The position numbers were made by a program, and so were the translations under genes. Below are positions 50,390-58,858 of a DNA stretch of 64,000 nucleotides, piece by piece. Below the pieces are notes generated by a model. The model had not been told where the DNA came from. It was given only the letters and a program-made list of their open reading frames with translations, and searched no databases. The DNA is from Psychromarinibacter halotolerans (GTDB lineage: Bacteria > Pseudomonadota > Alphaproteobacteria > Rhodobacterales > Rhodobacteraceae). Where the stretch lies: contig NZ_JARGYD010000004.1 of the NCBI RefSeq assembly GCF_029168315.1, positions 461,638 through 525,637 on the forward strand, in the 5' to 3' direction. Positions within the stretch are counted from its first letter, which is position 1, and every line of letters starts with the position of its first letter.

Positions 50390-50416
50390 GCGTCGCGGCC
50401 GGTTGCTGGTGGTGAC

Positions 50417-50475
50417 GGGGGGGGCTCTGCCCCCCGGCCTGCGGCCTCCCCCCGGGATATTTCCAGACTGAAGAA
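50417..50475. repeat. Dispersed hairpin element, copy D (divergent)
   Basis: GGGGGGGCTCTGCCCCCC, stem GGCC-TGC-GGCC, then CCCCCCGGGATATTTCCAGACTGAAGAAG. Same architecture as copies A-C in reverse (poly-G hairpin, small stem, AAATATCCC core, CTTCTTC). Lies after uvrA. Confidence 0.6.
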
Positions 50476-50540
50476 GACGCGGGTCTCAAAGATGCCCGAA
50501 TGCGGTGATTGCCTTGCGGCGTTCGATGTCGGAGGACCCG

Positions 50541-50903
50541 ATGCGCTTCGTGATCATTGCCATGCTGCTTGTGGCGACGCCTTCGGGCGCGGGGCAGCCC
50601 TATAGCCAAAGCCTTGCGCAATGCGCGGCGCTGATGGACCTGTCGAACCGGCGCGCGCCGGACCGTCGGTCGGGCGGGAAGGGCATGCGGATGACCGCGG
50701 CGCGGGACGCTTATTATGCCGCCGCAGTGGCGCAGGCCGCGCGCGAGGGGCATGGCGACGGGCTGAAGCGGGTCGCGGCGCTATACGCCGACGCCGCCGC
50801 CGACTGGGACGGGCGCGGGATGCTCTTCGTTTTTTCGGAAGAAGCGCAGGACTGGTTCCGGTATTGCGGCAAGCTTGCCGCGCACCTTGGGTTTCAGCCG
50901 TAG
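50541..50903 (+). CDS. Small secreted protein, 120 residues
   Basis: N-terminal signal peptide RFVIIAMLLVATPSGAG, then a helical, Ala/Arg-rich periplasmic domain with two cysteines (QCAALMDL about residue 31 and YCGKLAAHLGF near the end). Not recognised. ATG at 50541 has GGAGGA 4 nt upstream. It follows uvrA by 150 nt, with its own terminator after the stop. Confidence 0.65.
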   Translation: MRFVIIAMLLVATPSGAGQPYSQSLAQCAALMDLSNRRAPDRRSGGKGMRMTAARDAYYAAAVAQAAREGHGDGLKRVAALYADAAADWDGRGMLFVFSEEAQDWFRYCGKLAAHLGFQP

Positions 50904-50910
50904 ACAAGAC

Positions 50911-50947
50911 GACCGCCGACGACACGGGGCCGCCGGCGGTCGCGTTT
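50911..50947 (+). terminator. Intrinsic terminator
   Basis: Stem GACCGCCG / CGGCGGTC with a 15-nt loop followed by GCGTTTTCT, 7 nt after the stop of the secreted protein gene. Confidence 0.65.
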
Positions 50948-50983
50948 TCTATCGAGCGAGCGGCTGCCGATCGAGCAGCGCCC

Positions 50984-51385
50984 GGGTTCAGGACGCGCCG
51001 CCGGCGTCGCGCTCGTTCTCGTTGTCCATCCAGATGTCGTCGCCGAGGTTCATCTGCTGATCGGCACCGGTGGCCGGCACGCAGGACGGATCGTTGGCGG
51101 CAAGGCCCGGCTCGCAGCCCGCGTCGCGGGTGATGACCGGCTGGCTGAGGTCCGAGGTCGCGTTGCTGAAACCGTGGTTGTTGTCTTCACCGCGGTTCGA
51201 GGTGCCGGTGCCTTGCGCGATGGCGGCAGCGGGCAGGGCGGCGACGAGAGCGGCGGACAGGATCATTTTCGTGCGGGTCATAAGTATCTCCTTCATTTGG
51301 AGGGACAACGCCGCACCCCGGGCACATGGTTCCGGTGTAAGTGCAGGAAATCACTCACGAAACCTCACGAAACTGTGGGGTCTCC
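50984..51385. repeat. Tandem duplication unit 1 (gene plus leader)
   Basis: About 400 bp including the gene at 50988-51281 and its upstream region. It matches 51489-51891 at a 505-506 nt offset; the conserved stretch extends through GGAACMATG...CGTTGT to CACGA near 51370. Confidence 0.85.
50988..51281 (-). CDS. Small secreted Cys-motif protein, paralog 1
   Basis: A 97-residue exported protein: signal peptide MILSAALVAALPAAAIA, then an Asn/Asp-rich mature chain. Two cysteines (Cys56, Cys67) lie in GCEPGLAANDPSCVP, a motif also found in the RcnB-like protein at 51906-52319. The C-terminus is acidic (MDNENERDAGGAS). Not recognised. ATG at 51281 is preceded by AAGGAG. It is a duplicate of the gene at 51493-51786, 89 of 97 residues identical, with most changes in the C-terminal acidic segment. 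A conserved GGAAC-N18-CGTT lies upstream. Confidence 0.75.
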   Translation of the reverse strand: MTRTKMILSAALVAALPAAAIAQGTGTSNRGEDNNHGFSNATSDLSQPVITRDAGCEPGLAANDPSCVPATGADQQMNLGDDIWMDNENERDAGGAS

Positions 51386-51414
51386 AAAAACGTCTGTATC
51401 CTGTCCGCGACGCA

Positions 51415-51447
51415 AAAACGCCCCCGCGGAGGAACCGCGAGGGCGTT
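51415..51447 (-). terminator. Intrinsic terminator of paralog 2
   Basis: Stem AAACGCCC-CGCGG / CCGCG-GGGCGTTT with a short loop; on the minus strand followed by TTTTTGCG. Lies about 45 nt after the stop of the gene at 51493-51786. Confidence 0.75.
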
Positions 51448-51488
51448 TTCGTAAAAGCGAACAGGCTACCCCTGTCAGGGCAGCGTCC

Positions 51489-51891
51489 CGGTTCAGGACG
51501 CGCCGCCTGCGTCGCGCTCGTTCTCGTTTTCCATCCACGGGTTGCCGCCGAAGTTCATCTGTTGGTCGGCGCCGGTGGCCGGCACGCAGGACGGGTCGTT
51601 GGCGGCAAGGCCCGGCTCGCAGCCGGCGTCACGGGTGATGACCGGCTGGCTGAGGTCCGACGTCGCGTTGCTGAAGCCGTGGTTGTTGTCTTCGCCACGG
51701 TCCGAGGTGCCGGTGCCTTGCGCCATAGCGGTGGCGGGCAGGGCGGCGACGAGGGCGGCGGACAGGATCATCTTCGTGCGGGTCATAAGTATCTCCTTCA
51801 TTTGGCGGGACAACGCCGCACCCCGTGCGCATTGTTCCACCGCCAAACGCATGATCCTGCTCGCGAAACCTCACGATCCCGTGGGGTTTTC
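51489..51891. repeat. Tandem duplication unit 2 (gene plus leader)
   Basis: Second copy of the about 400 bp unit described at 50984-51385. Confidence 0.85.
51493..51786 (-). CDS. Small secreted Cys-motif protein, paralog 2
   Basis: A 97-residue exported protein almost identical to paralog 1, with the same signal peptide region, the motif GCEPGLAANDPSCVP (Cys56, Cys67) and the same ribosome-binding site. The eight substitutions are A19T, I21M, N29D, L79F, D81G, D82N, I83P and D86E relative to paralog 1, clustered around residues 79-86. Function unknown. Ends before an intrinsic terminator. Confidence 0.75.
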   Translation of the reverse strand: MTRTKMILSAALVAALPATAMAQGTGTSDRGEDNNHGFSNATSDLSQPVITRDAGCEPGLAANDPSCVPATGADQQMNFGGNPWMENENERDAGGAS

Positions 51892-51905
51892 CCGACGACG
51901 CGGCG

Positions 51906-52319
51906 TCAGTTCATCAGGTCGGCAAGGGCACCGACGAAGTTGATGACCTTCCGGGTTTCGCTGTCGACCCGGTAGAAGTTGTCGCCCACGCGATAGTAGT
52001 CATTGTAGGGGTCCAGCCCGTACGCGCCGGGGTCGCGGACCACGACATAGCCGTCCGGGATATAGTCGCCGCGGCTGTAGATGATGCGGTCGTGGTCCCG
52101 GTACACATCGCGTTCCGGCTGGACGTTGCGGGCCTGCCCCGGCGGGACGCAAGGCGGGTTCTTCTTGGCCAGCCCGGGCGGGCAATGCCCTGCGACGGGG
52201 GCGGCGTTGCGGGCGTTTCCTTTGCCATTCCCGTTGCCGTTGCCTTGGGCGACGGCCATCGGAACTGCGACGACAAGGGCGCCGATCGCGAGAGTGAGGC
52301 GCTGCATCGGACGTTTCAT
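51906..52319 (-). CDS. RcnB-like secreted protein
   Basis: A 137-residue exported protein: signal peptide LTLAIGALVVAVPMAVA, a Gly/Asn-rich linker (GNGNGNGKGNARN), the motif HCPPGLAKKNPPCVPPG (Cys46, Cys57), and a C-terminal domain with YVVVRDPGAYGLDP and YYRVGDNFYRVDSETRKVI, the pattern of RcnB/YohN-type periplasmic proteins. Some RcnB proteins act in nickel/cobalt homeostasis, but this is not certain here. ATG at 52319 follows AAAAAGGAGAACATC. A GAAAC-N16-CGTT promoter-like sequence lies upstream. Confidence 0.7.
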   Translation of the reverse strand: MKRPMQRLTLAIGALVVAVPMAVAQGNGNGNGKGNARNAAPVAGHCPPGLAKKNPPCVPPGQARNVQPERDVYRDHDRIIYSRGDYIPDGYVVVRDPGAYGLDPYNDYYRVGDNFYRVDSETRKVINFVGALADLMN

Positions 52320-52399
52320 GATGTTCTCCTTTTTCGTGCTCATGTAACGCACGAACGGGAGGAGGGTTTCCGTCGTTTTCAGTCCCGGTGGAGTTCCGC

Positions 52400-55300
52400 C
52401 TATTCGGCGGCGCGCATCCGCTGGCCAAGGTTGGGGCCGTCCGGTTCGCCCTGCGACGGCGCGGTCGTGGCGGGTGCGTCATCGACGTCCCACAGGATCT
52501 CGGGCAGGCGGGTGCGGCGCGCGGCGCGGCGCAGCGCCCAGTCGCGCGCGGCGGCGGACCCGCGCGGCATCGACAGGCGCGCCAGCAGCGCGGCGATCCC
52601 GTGGGCATAGCGCCCGGCCCACGCCCGCACCGCCAGCAGCGACGGGGTCAGCACCAGCGTCAGCACCGTCGCGATGCCCAGCCCGAACACCACCGCCGTC
52701 GCAAGCTGCTTCCACCACAGCGAGGTCGGCGAGTTGATGGAATAGCCGCCTCCGATGAAGTCCAGCGACAGGCCCAGCATCATCGGCGTCAGGCCCGCCA
52801 TCGTGGTCAGCGTCGTCAGGATCACCGGCCGCAGGCGCTGTTCCGCAGTGCGGATGATCGCCTCGATCGCGGGCATGTAGCGCGAGTATTCCTGGAAGGT
52901 GTCGATCAGGACGATGTTGTTGTTCACCACGATCCCGGCCAGCGCGACGATGCCCGTGCCGGTCATGATGATCGAGAACGGCTGCTGCATCACCAGCATC
53001 CCGATCAGCACGCCGGTGGTCGACAGCACCACCGCCAGCAGCACCAGAACCGAGTTGTAGAACGAGTTGAACTGCGCCAGCAGGATGATGAACATCAAAA
53101 ACAGCGCGCCGCCGAAGGCCGATTGCAGGAAGGCCATGCTTTCTGCCTGATCTTCTTGGTCGCCGGTCCATTCCCACGTCACGCCGGACGGAAGGTCCGC
53201 CGCGTCGCTGTCCAGCCACGCCGTCAGGGTCTCGATCCGTTCGTTCGCGCTGATCGGAACTTCCCGTTCGGTGCCATCGGGGCCGGGGCCCGAGGTGGTC
53301 AGCCCCGGGGCGACCCCGGCCTTCACGTCATAATACCGCTTCTGGTCGACGCGGTCGATCTGGGCCAGCTTTTCGACCGGGCGGCGGGTGACGAAGTTCG
53401 ACAGCGGGATCAGCCCGTCGGCGGTGCGGACCTTCAAGGTGTCCAGCGTCGACAGCAGGCGGTCCTGTTCGGGGAAGCGGACACGGATCTCGATCTCTTC
53501 GTCGGAGGACGGCACGCGCATGGTGTCCAGCAGCAGGCCGCGCGTCACCAGCTGCACCATGCCGCCCACGGTGGCGACGTCCGCGCCGTAACGACCGGCG
53601 GCCTCGACATCCACGTCGATCTGCCAGTCGATGCCGGGCAGGGGCAGTGTGTCTTCGATGTCGATCAGCCCCTCGGTCTCTTCGAACCGGGTCCGCACGA
53701 TTTCGGCGGCGGTCTGCAGGTCCTCAAGGCTTTCGCCCTTTAGCCGCAGGTGCACCGGCTTGGCCGAGGCCGGACCCATCGACAGGTTCAGGATCTCTGT
53801 GCGGATGCCGGGCAGACCGGCCAGCCGACGCTCGATCTCGGCAAGGATGAAGTCGCCGTCATAGGCGTCGGCCACCTCTTCGACGTCGATCAGGCCGAAC
53901 ATCACCGAATCCTCAATGGTGCGCGGGCGATCCTCCCACCGCACCAGTTCCAACTGGATCTGGCCGATGGCGTCGCGCGGGGCCTGACTGCCGCCGGTGT
54001 TGGTGTTCAGACCGCCGTCGCCCGCGAACGAGAACACGCTGTCCACGCCGGGAACGGAGATCACGATGTCCTCGACCTGTTTGACCAGCGCGTCCTTCTC
54101 GGACAGCGAAAGGTTGCCGCGCGCCTTCACGTAAACGATGGCCTGCTCGGGTTCGGATTCCGCGAAGAACTCGGTGCCAAGGTTGTTCTGGCCATAGAAC
54201 GAGAACACGCTGACCACGAAGGCCACCACCACGCCGATGGTCACCAGCGGCATGATCGGGTTGCCGACGATGCCCTTGATCAGCCAGCCGAAGGCGGAGT
54301 GGCGGGTGCGCGTCGAGATGCGGCGCGGCGCGCGTTCGATGCGGACGGACTGCATCGCGATGCCGGTCCAGATGGCGCCGAACAGGAACACCGCCGTCCC
54401 CAGCAGCACCCCGGCAAGGCCGGGCACCGCGGTGTCGCGGCCGCCGAACAGGTAGGCCGGGTTCAACACTTGCATCGCGCCGACGAAGACAAGGTAGGCG
54501 GCGACGGCAGCGATCGCGGCGCGCGCGATCCACCACGGCACGGCGCGGCGCAGCCAGCCCGAGGTGCGGTCGAACACCCGGCTGATGCGACCGGCGACGC
54601 CGCCCATCACCGGCAGGAAGATCAGCGCGACCACCAGCGAGGCGGCCAGCACGAAGATCAGGGTGACGGGCAGCATCCCCATGAACTCGCCCGCGACACC
54701 GGGCCAGAACAGCATGGGCAGGAAGGCGCACAGCGTCGTCGCCGTCGAGGCGATGATCGGCCAGAACATCCGCGTCGCCGCCTCGACATAGGCGTGCATC
54801 GGGCCGGATCCTTCGTCGATGCGCCGGTCCGCGTATTCGACGACCACGATGGCGCCGTCCACCAGCATCCCCACCGCAAGGATCAGGCCGAACATGACGA
54901 TGTTGGACACGGTGATGCCCATGATCCCCAGCAACACGAAGCACAGCAGGAACGAGGTCGGGATCGCGAAGCCCACCAGCAGGGCCGAGCGGATGCCAAG
55001 CGCCGACAGCACCACGATCATCACCAGCGCAATCGCGGTCAGCACAGAACCTTCCAGCTGGCTGACCATCGACTTCACGGTAAAGCTTTGATCGTTCGAG
55101 GTGCCCACGGTGATCGCCGCCTGCAATTCCTCGGGCCAGTCCTGTTGCGCGTCGGCGACCTCGGCACGGACCAGATCGGCGGTGTCGATCAGGTTGTAGC
55201 CCTTCTTCTTCACCACCTGCAGCGCGACGGTCGCGGTGCCGTTGAATCGCGCGGTGCCTTCGCGGTCCTCATAGGTCAGGCGGATCTCGGCAAGATCGCC

Positions 55301-56071
55301 CAGCGTGACGGACCGGTCGCCGTCGCCGACGATCTTGATGGCGTACACGTCCTGCTGGCTTTGCAGCGTGGCGGGGATCTTGACCGCGAACGAGCCTTGA
55401 TCGGTCTGCACCTCGCCCGCCGCGATCAGCAGGTTGTTCTGCGTCACCGCGCTGACCAGTTCGGCGGCGGTGACGTTGTAGGCTTCCATCCGCAGCGGGT
55501 CGATCATGACCTCAAGCATCTCGTCCCGGTCGCCGGCAAGTGCGGCTTCCAGCACGGGGTCCAGCCCCTCGATCCGATCCTGAAGGTCGCGGGCAACCCG
55601 CAGCAGCGTGCGCTCGGGCACCGGGCCGGTAAGGTTCACGATGACGATCGGGAAGGCGGAAAAGTTGATCTCGTTGATCGAATACTGCTCGGCCCCGTCG
55701 GGGAACGACGCCTCGGCGGTGCTCATGGCATCGCGGACGTCGGCCAGCGTCTTGGTCTTGTCCCAGCCGAACTCGAACTCCAGCGCGACCCCGGCATAGC
55801 CTTCGGACGCGGTCGAGGACATCCTGTCCAGCCCGTCGATGTCGACCAGTTCGGTTTCCATCGGCTTGATCAGCAGCTTCTCGGAATCCTCGGCCGAAAT
55901 GCCGGGGAAGGGGACCGAGATGAAGATCGCCGGGATCTCGATGTCCGGCTCGCCTTCCTTCGGAAGGGTGGCATAGGCGATGGCGCCCGCGACGACAGAC
56001 ATCACGATGAACGCGATGACCATCCGCGCCCGCGACGCGGCGGTGCCGACAATGCCGGTCATGCCGCTCAT
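52400..56071 (-). CDS. Efflux RND transporter permease subunit, enlarged
   Basis: A 1223-residue inner-membrane proton-driven exporter of the AcrB/MexB superfamily. The TM4 proton-relay region reads GMLVDGAIVVVEYADRR (about residues 410-426); the TM10-11 segment contains GIVVNNNIVLIDTF. Typical RND pumps have about 1030-1050 residues. The excess sits mainly in an insertion after the first TM half (about residues 505-575), with two extra hydrophobic segments, and in a C-terminal tail of about 70 residues. Overlaps the adaptor gene by 4 nt. Substrate unknown; no TolC-type channel is encoded nearby. Confidence 0.9.
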   Translation of the reverse strand: MSGMTGIVGTAASRARMVIAFIVMSVVAGAIAYATLPKEGEPDIEIPAIFISVPFPGISAEDSEKLLIKPMETELVDIDGLDRMSSTASEGYAGVALEFEFGWDKTKTLADVRDAMSTAEASFPDGAEQYSINEINFSAFPIVIVNLTGPVPERTLLRVARDLQDRIEGLDPVLEAALAGDRDEMLEVMIDPLRMEAYNVTAAELVSAVTQNNLLIAAGEVQTDQGSFAVKIPATLQSQQDVYAIKIVGDGDRSVTLGDLAEIRLTYEDREGTARFNGTATVALQVVKKKGYNLIDTADLVRAEVADAQQDWPEELQAAITVGTSNDQSFTVKSMVSQLEGSVLTAIALVMIVVLSALGIRSALLVGFAIPTSFLLCFVLLGIMGITVSNIVMFGLILAVGMLVDGAIVVVEYADRRIDEGSGPMHAYVEAATRMFWPIIASTATTLCAFLPMLFWPGVAGEFMGMLPVTLIFVLAASLVVALIFLPVMGGVAGRISRVFDRTSGWLRRAVPWWIARAAIAAVAAYLVFVGAMQVLNPAYLFGGRDTAVPGLAGVLLGTAVFLFGAIWTGIAMQSVRIERAPRRISTRTRHSAFGWLIKGIVGNPIMPLVTIGVVVAFVVSVFSFYGQNNLGTEFFAESEPEQAIVYVKARGNLSLSEKDALVKQVEDIVISVPGVDSVFSFAGDGGLNTNTGGSQAPRDAIGQIQLELVRWEDRPRTIEDSVMFGLIDVEEVADAYDGDFILAEIERRLAGLPGIRTEILNLSMGPASAKPVHLRLKGESLEDLQTAAEIVRTRFEETEGLIDIEDTLPLPGIDWQIDVDVEAAGRYGADVATVGGMVQLVTRGLLLDTMRVPSSDEEIEIRVRFPEQDRLLSTLDTLKVRTADGLIPLSNFVTRRPVEKLAQIDRVDQKRYYDVKAGVAPGLTTSGPGPDGTEREVPISANERIETLTAWLDSDAADLPSGVTWEWTGDQEDQAESMAFLQSAFGGALFLMFIILLAQFNSFYNSVLVLLAVVLSTTGVLIGMLVMQQPFSIIMTGTGIVALAGIVVNNNIVLIDTFQEYSRYMPAIEAIIRTAEQRLRPVILTTLTTMAGLTPMMLGLSLDFIGGGYSINSPTSLWWKQLATAVVFGLGIATVLTLVLTPSLLAVRAWAGRYAHGIAALLARLSMPRGSAAARDWALRRAARRTRLPEILWDVDDAPATTAPSQGEPDGPNLGQRMRAAE

Positions 56072-57723
56072 TGCGAGGCCTCGCGGAAGGTGGGCTTCAC
56101 GCGGACGCCGGCGATGACGAATTCCTGTCCGACCACGATGATGTCGGCTGTGTCCGCCAGCCCGGACACGTACAGCCCGTCACGGCTGTCACGCAGGATC
56201 TCGACGGGGCGGAAGCCGACGATGTTGTCCTCTTCCAGCACCCGCAGGCCCATCGTGCCTTCGTCGTCCAGCGTCAGCGCGCTTTGCGGCACAAGGTGCG
56301 CGGTCTGCGGCGCGGCGCGGATGGCGATTTCCACCGTCTGCCCGTCGCGGATCGTCAGGTTCTCGTTCTCGACCATGATCTCGACGCGGAAGGTGCGGGT
56401 GGCGGTGTCGGCCGAGCGCGACAGGAACGTCACCTCGCCCGTGACCTCGCGCCCGCCGGACGCCAGCCGCGCCCCGGCCATTGCGCCAAGCTCGACCTTG
56501 TCGACCTGCGCTTCGGGAACGAAGGCGACCAGCTTGATCGGGCTCAGCTGGATTACGGTGCCGCACAGGCTTCCGGGCTGCAGCAGGCTGCCCAGTTCGG
56601 CGGTGTCGGTTTCCAGCAGCCCCGCGAACGGGGCCGAGATGGTCAGGTTGTCGATTTCCTTGCGCGCGGCGGCCACGGCGGCCTCGGCGCTTTCGATGCC
56701 CGCGTTGGCGCTTTCGATGCTGGACTTCGCGGTCTCGACCGCGGCGCGCGCCCCTTCAAGCCCCGACTGGGCCGAGATCACCCCGGCGCTGGCGGCCTCT
56801 ACGCCCGACATCGCGGACTGCACGGCGGCCTTGGCACTTTCGACCTGACCCTTGGCGGCGGACACGGCAGCCTTGGCGCCCTCGACGGCGGACAGGGCGT
56901 TCTGGACGGTGGCCTTGGCGCCTTCCTGCTGCGACAGGGCAAGCTGCAATCCGGCCTTCGCCGCCTCGGACGCGGCGCGGGCCGAGGCCAGCCGCACCTC
57001 AGAGGCAAAGCCGTTGTCCGACAGACGCTCGGCGGCGTTCAGGTTGATGCGGGCCTCTTCGACGCGGGCGCGGGCCTCGGCGACACCGGCTTCGGCGGCG
57101 GGGATACCGGCGCGGGCCTGCGCCAGCCCGGCCTCGGCGGCGGGGACGTTGGCTTCGGCCTCCAGCAGCCGGGCCTCGGCGGTCGGCACCGAGGCGCGCG
57201 CCTCTGCCAGCCGCGCTTCGGCCTCGGGGACGCGGGTGCGGGCCTCGACGATGGCGGCTTCGGCGGCGGGCAGGGCGGCCTCGGCCTCTGCCAGACGGGC
57301 GCGGGCGGCGGGCAGGGCGGCGCGGGCTTCGGCCAGCCGCGCCTCGGCCTCGGACAGGCTGACCTCGCGCGTGCCGGGGTCGATCTCGCACAGCAGGTCG
57401 CCAGCCTCGACGAAGGCGCCTTTGCGCAGCGGTTCCGAAATCACGCGGCCGCTGGTCTCGGCGCGGGCTTCGACGCTGCGCATCGCCTCGGTCCGGCCAC
57501 GCAGAAGCACGACCTGATCAATTTGTTGCGCGGTCGAGGCAAGCACGACCACCGGCACGGCGGGGGTGTCGTCCTCGGTTGCAGCGGTGTCGTCGGAGCT
57601 GCCCACCGTTTCGGAATCGGGGGCGCCCCCGGCGGCGAAGGCAAGCAGTGCCTCGCGTTCGAAAATCACGAGGTACAGGCTGAAAATCACGCAACCCGCG
57701 ACGATCAGGGAGGAAATCCGCAT
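56068..57723 (-). CDS. RND efflux periplasmic adaptor (HlyD-type) with a very long symmetric coiled-coil hairpin
   Basis: A 551-residue membrane-fusion protein; adaptors are usually 350-420. It has one N-terminal membrane anchor (about residues 4-22), a lipoyl-like half (VVLLRGRTEAMRSVEA ... LLCEIDPG), then a hairpin built of fourteen-residue repeats. Eight rise at 123-234 (LAEARAxVPxAEAR type, prolines at 138, 152, 166, 180, 194 and 208, exactly 14 apart). A 7-residue loop follows at 235-241 (SDNGFAS), then eight descend at 242-353 (KAAVxSAxxGVESA type). Last come the second lipoyl half (LTISAPFAGLLETDTAELG) and beta-barrel. ATG at 57723; in-frame TTG at 57741 possible. Overlaps the permease gene. 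Confidence 0.9.
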   Translation of the reverse strand: MRISSLIVAGCVIFSLYLVIFEREALLAFAAGGAPDSETVGSSDDTAATEDDTPAVPVVVLASTAQQIDQVVLLRGRTEAMRSVEARAETSGRVISEPLRKGAFVEAGDLLCEIDPGTREVSLSEAEARLAEARAALPAARARLAEAEAALPAAEAAIVEARTRVPEAEARLAEARASVPTAEARLLEAEANVPAAEAGLAQARAGIPAAEAGVAEARARVEEARINLNAAERLSDNGFASEVRLASARAASEAAKAGLQLALSQQEGAKATVQNALSAVEGAKAAVSAAKGQVESAKAAVQSAMSGVEAASAGVISAQSGLEGARAAVETAKSSIESANAGIESAEAAVAAARKEIDNLTISAPFAGLLETDTAELGSLLQPGSLCGTVIQLSPIKLVAFVPEAQVDKVELGAMAGARLASGGREVTGEVTFLSRSADTATRTFRVEIMVENENLTIRDGQTVEIAIRAAPQTAHLVPQSALTLDDEGTMGLRVLEEDNIVGFRPVEILRDSRDGLYVSGLADTADIIVVGQEFVIAGVRVKPTFREASQ

Positions 57724-58089
57724 TGAGCCGTCCGCATTCAAATTCTTTCAGGGGTTCAGTCGCATCCGCGCGTGCACCCTGACGCCATCAAAAAGGGCAA
57801 GGGGCCGGTCAGGTGGCAGCTAAACCGTTCGGTTCAAATTAGACTCTTCTGCACTGCGGCGCAAGCGGCGGGCCGGGCCCTTCAAGGCGTTGCCGACAAG
57901 GCCGACGGGCGACCCGCGGCGGGCCGGATCGGCGGCTTTTCGGCGCCTGCGGCGGGGTTGGTGGCCGGGGTGAAAGAAAGCGGCCTTTGCACTGCCTGCC
58001 ACGGCGTGTAAAAGCGGGCCGAACCGGCACGCTGCCGGAACCACGGGCCCGCACGCGTGCGGGGGGAAGAGCACAGGCGGAGAAGCGCG
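57724..58089. other. Divergent control region between efflux operon and YfgM-like gene
   Basis: No gene seen. Holds the TetR-type operator at 57822-57837 and the leader of the YfgM-like gene; the rest is GC-rich with no supported frame. Confidence 0.6.
57822..57837. promoter_or_regulatory. Candidate TetR-family operator of the efflux operon
   Basis: AACCG-TT-CGGTT inverted repeat at 57823-57834; on the minus strand TTGAACCGAACGGTTT, the shape of many TetR/AcrR operators with an overlapping -35-like TTGAAC. About 100 nt before the adaptor start. No tetR gene is adjacent in the window. Confidence 0.55.
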
Positions 58090-58743
58090 TTGAGCGACAG
58101 CGACAATTTCATCGACGAAGTTTCCGATGCGGTCCGCCGCGAAAAGCTGTTCGGCTACATCCGCCGCTATGGCTGGATCGCCATCGTGCTGGTGCTGCTG
58201 CTTGTGGGCGGCGCCGCCTATAACGAATGGTCGAAGGCCAGCAGCCGTGCCGCCGCTCAGGCGCAGGGCGACGCCATCCTGACGGCGCTGGACGCGCCGG
58301 ACGCCGATGCACGCCTGTCGGCGCTGGAAGGGGTCGACGCCACCGGCGGGGCGCAAGCCATCGTCGAGATGCTGGCCGCCGCCGAGGCGATGGCCGCCGA
58401 AGATCCCGCCGCCGCCGCCGACGCGCTGCGCGCGATCGAGGCGGATTCCGGCCTGTCCAACGTCTATCGCCAGATGGCGACGCTGAAGCGTGTTCTGCTG
58501 ACCGCCTCGGACACCGCGCCCGAAGATCGCATCGCGGACCTTCAACCGCTGCTTGCGGCGGGGGCGCCGTTCCGGGTGCTGGCCGAAGAGCAGGTCGCAC
58601 TGGCCGAGCTTGAAGCGGGCGACCGCGATGCGGCGCTGAACCGCCTGCGGGCGCTGACACAGGACACCGAGGCGTCCTCGGCCTTGCGTCAGCGGGCCAC
58701 GCAGTTGATTATGGCTCTTGGTGGCGCGCCCGAGGCGGCGTGA
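58090..58743 (+). CDS. YfgM-like tetratricopeptide membrane protein
   Basis: A 217-residue protein with a charged N-terminus (SDSDNFIDEVSDAVRREKLFG), one membrane helix at about residues 28-46 (IAIVLVLLLVGGAA), and a periplasmic Ala-rich helical domain resembling the TPR domain of YfgM. In E. coli YfgM is a SecYEG/PpiD-linked periplasmic chaperone subunit, and its gene neighbours bamB and der exactly as here. TTG start at 58090 with GGAGAAGC upstream; in-frame ATG at 58057 is less likely. Confidence 0.8.
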   Translation: MSDSDNFIDEVSDAVRREKLFGYIRRYGWIAIVLVLLLVGGAAYNEWSKASSRAAAQAQGDAILTALDAPDADARLSALEGVDATGGAQAIVEMLAAAEAMAAEDPAAAADALRAIEADSGLSNVYRQMATLKRVLLTASDTAPEDRIADLQPLLAAGAPFRVLAEEQVALAELEAGDRDAALNRLRALTQDTEASSALRQRATQLIMALGGAPEAA

Positions 58744-58858
58744 GCGGCCGGGCATGAGGGACATGCCGGATCGCGCCGGGACGACGGGCGCGGGACCGGA
58801 TGAATTCGAACGGGCGGACAGACAGCCCGGACTGGCGAGGGAGACTCGAGCCGTGCAG

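Noticed and set aside
53750..56848. 1032-codon plus-strand frame opposite the RND genes
   Set aside because: Shadow of the RND permease and adaptor; its sequence is Arg/His/Gly-rich without domain features.
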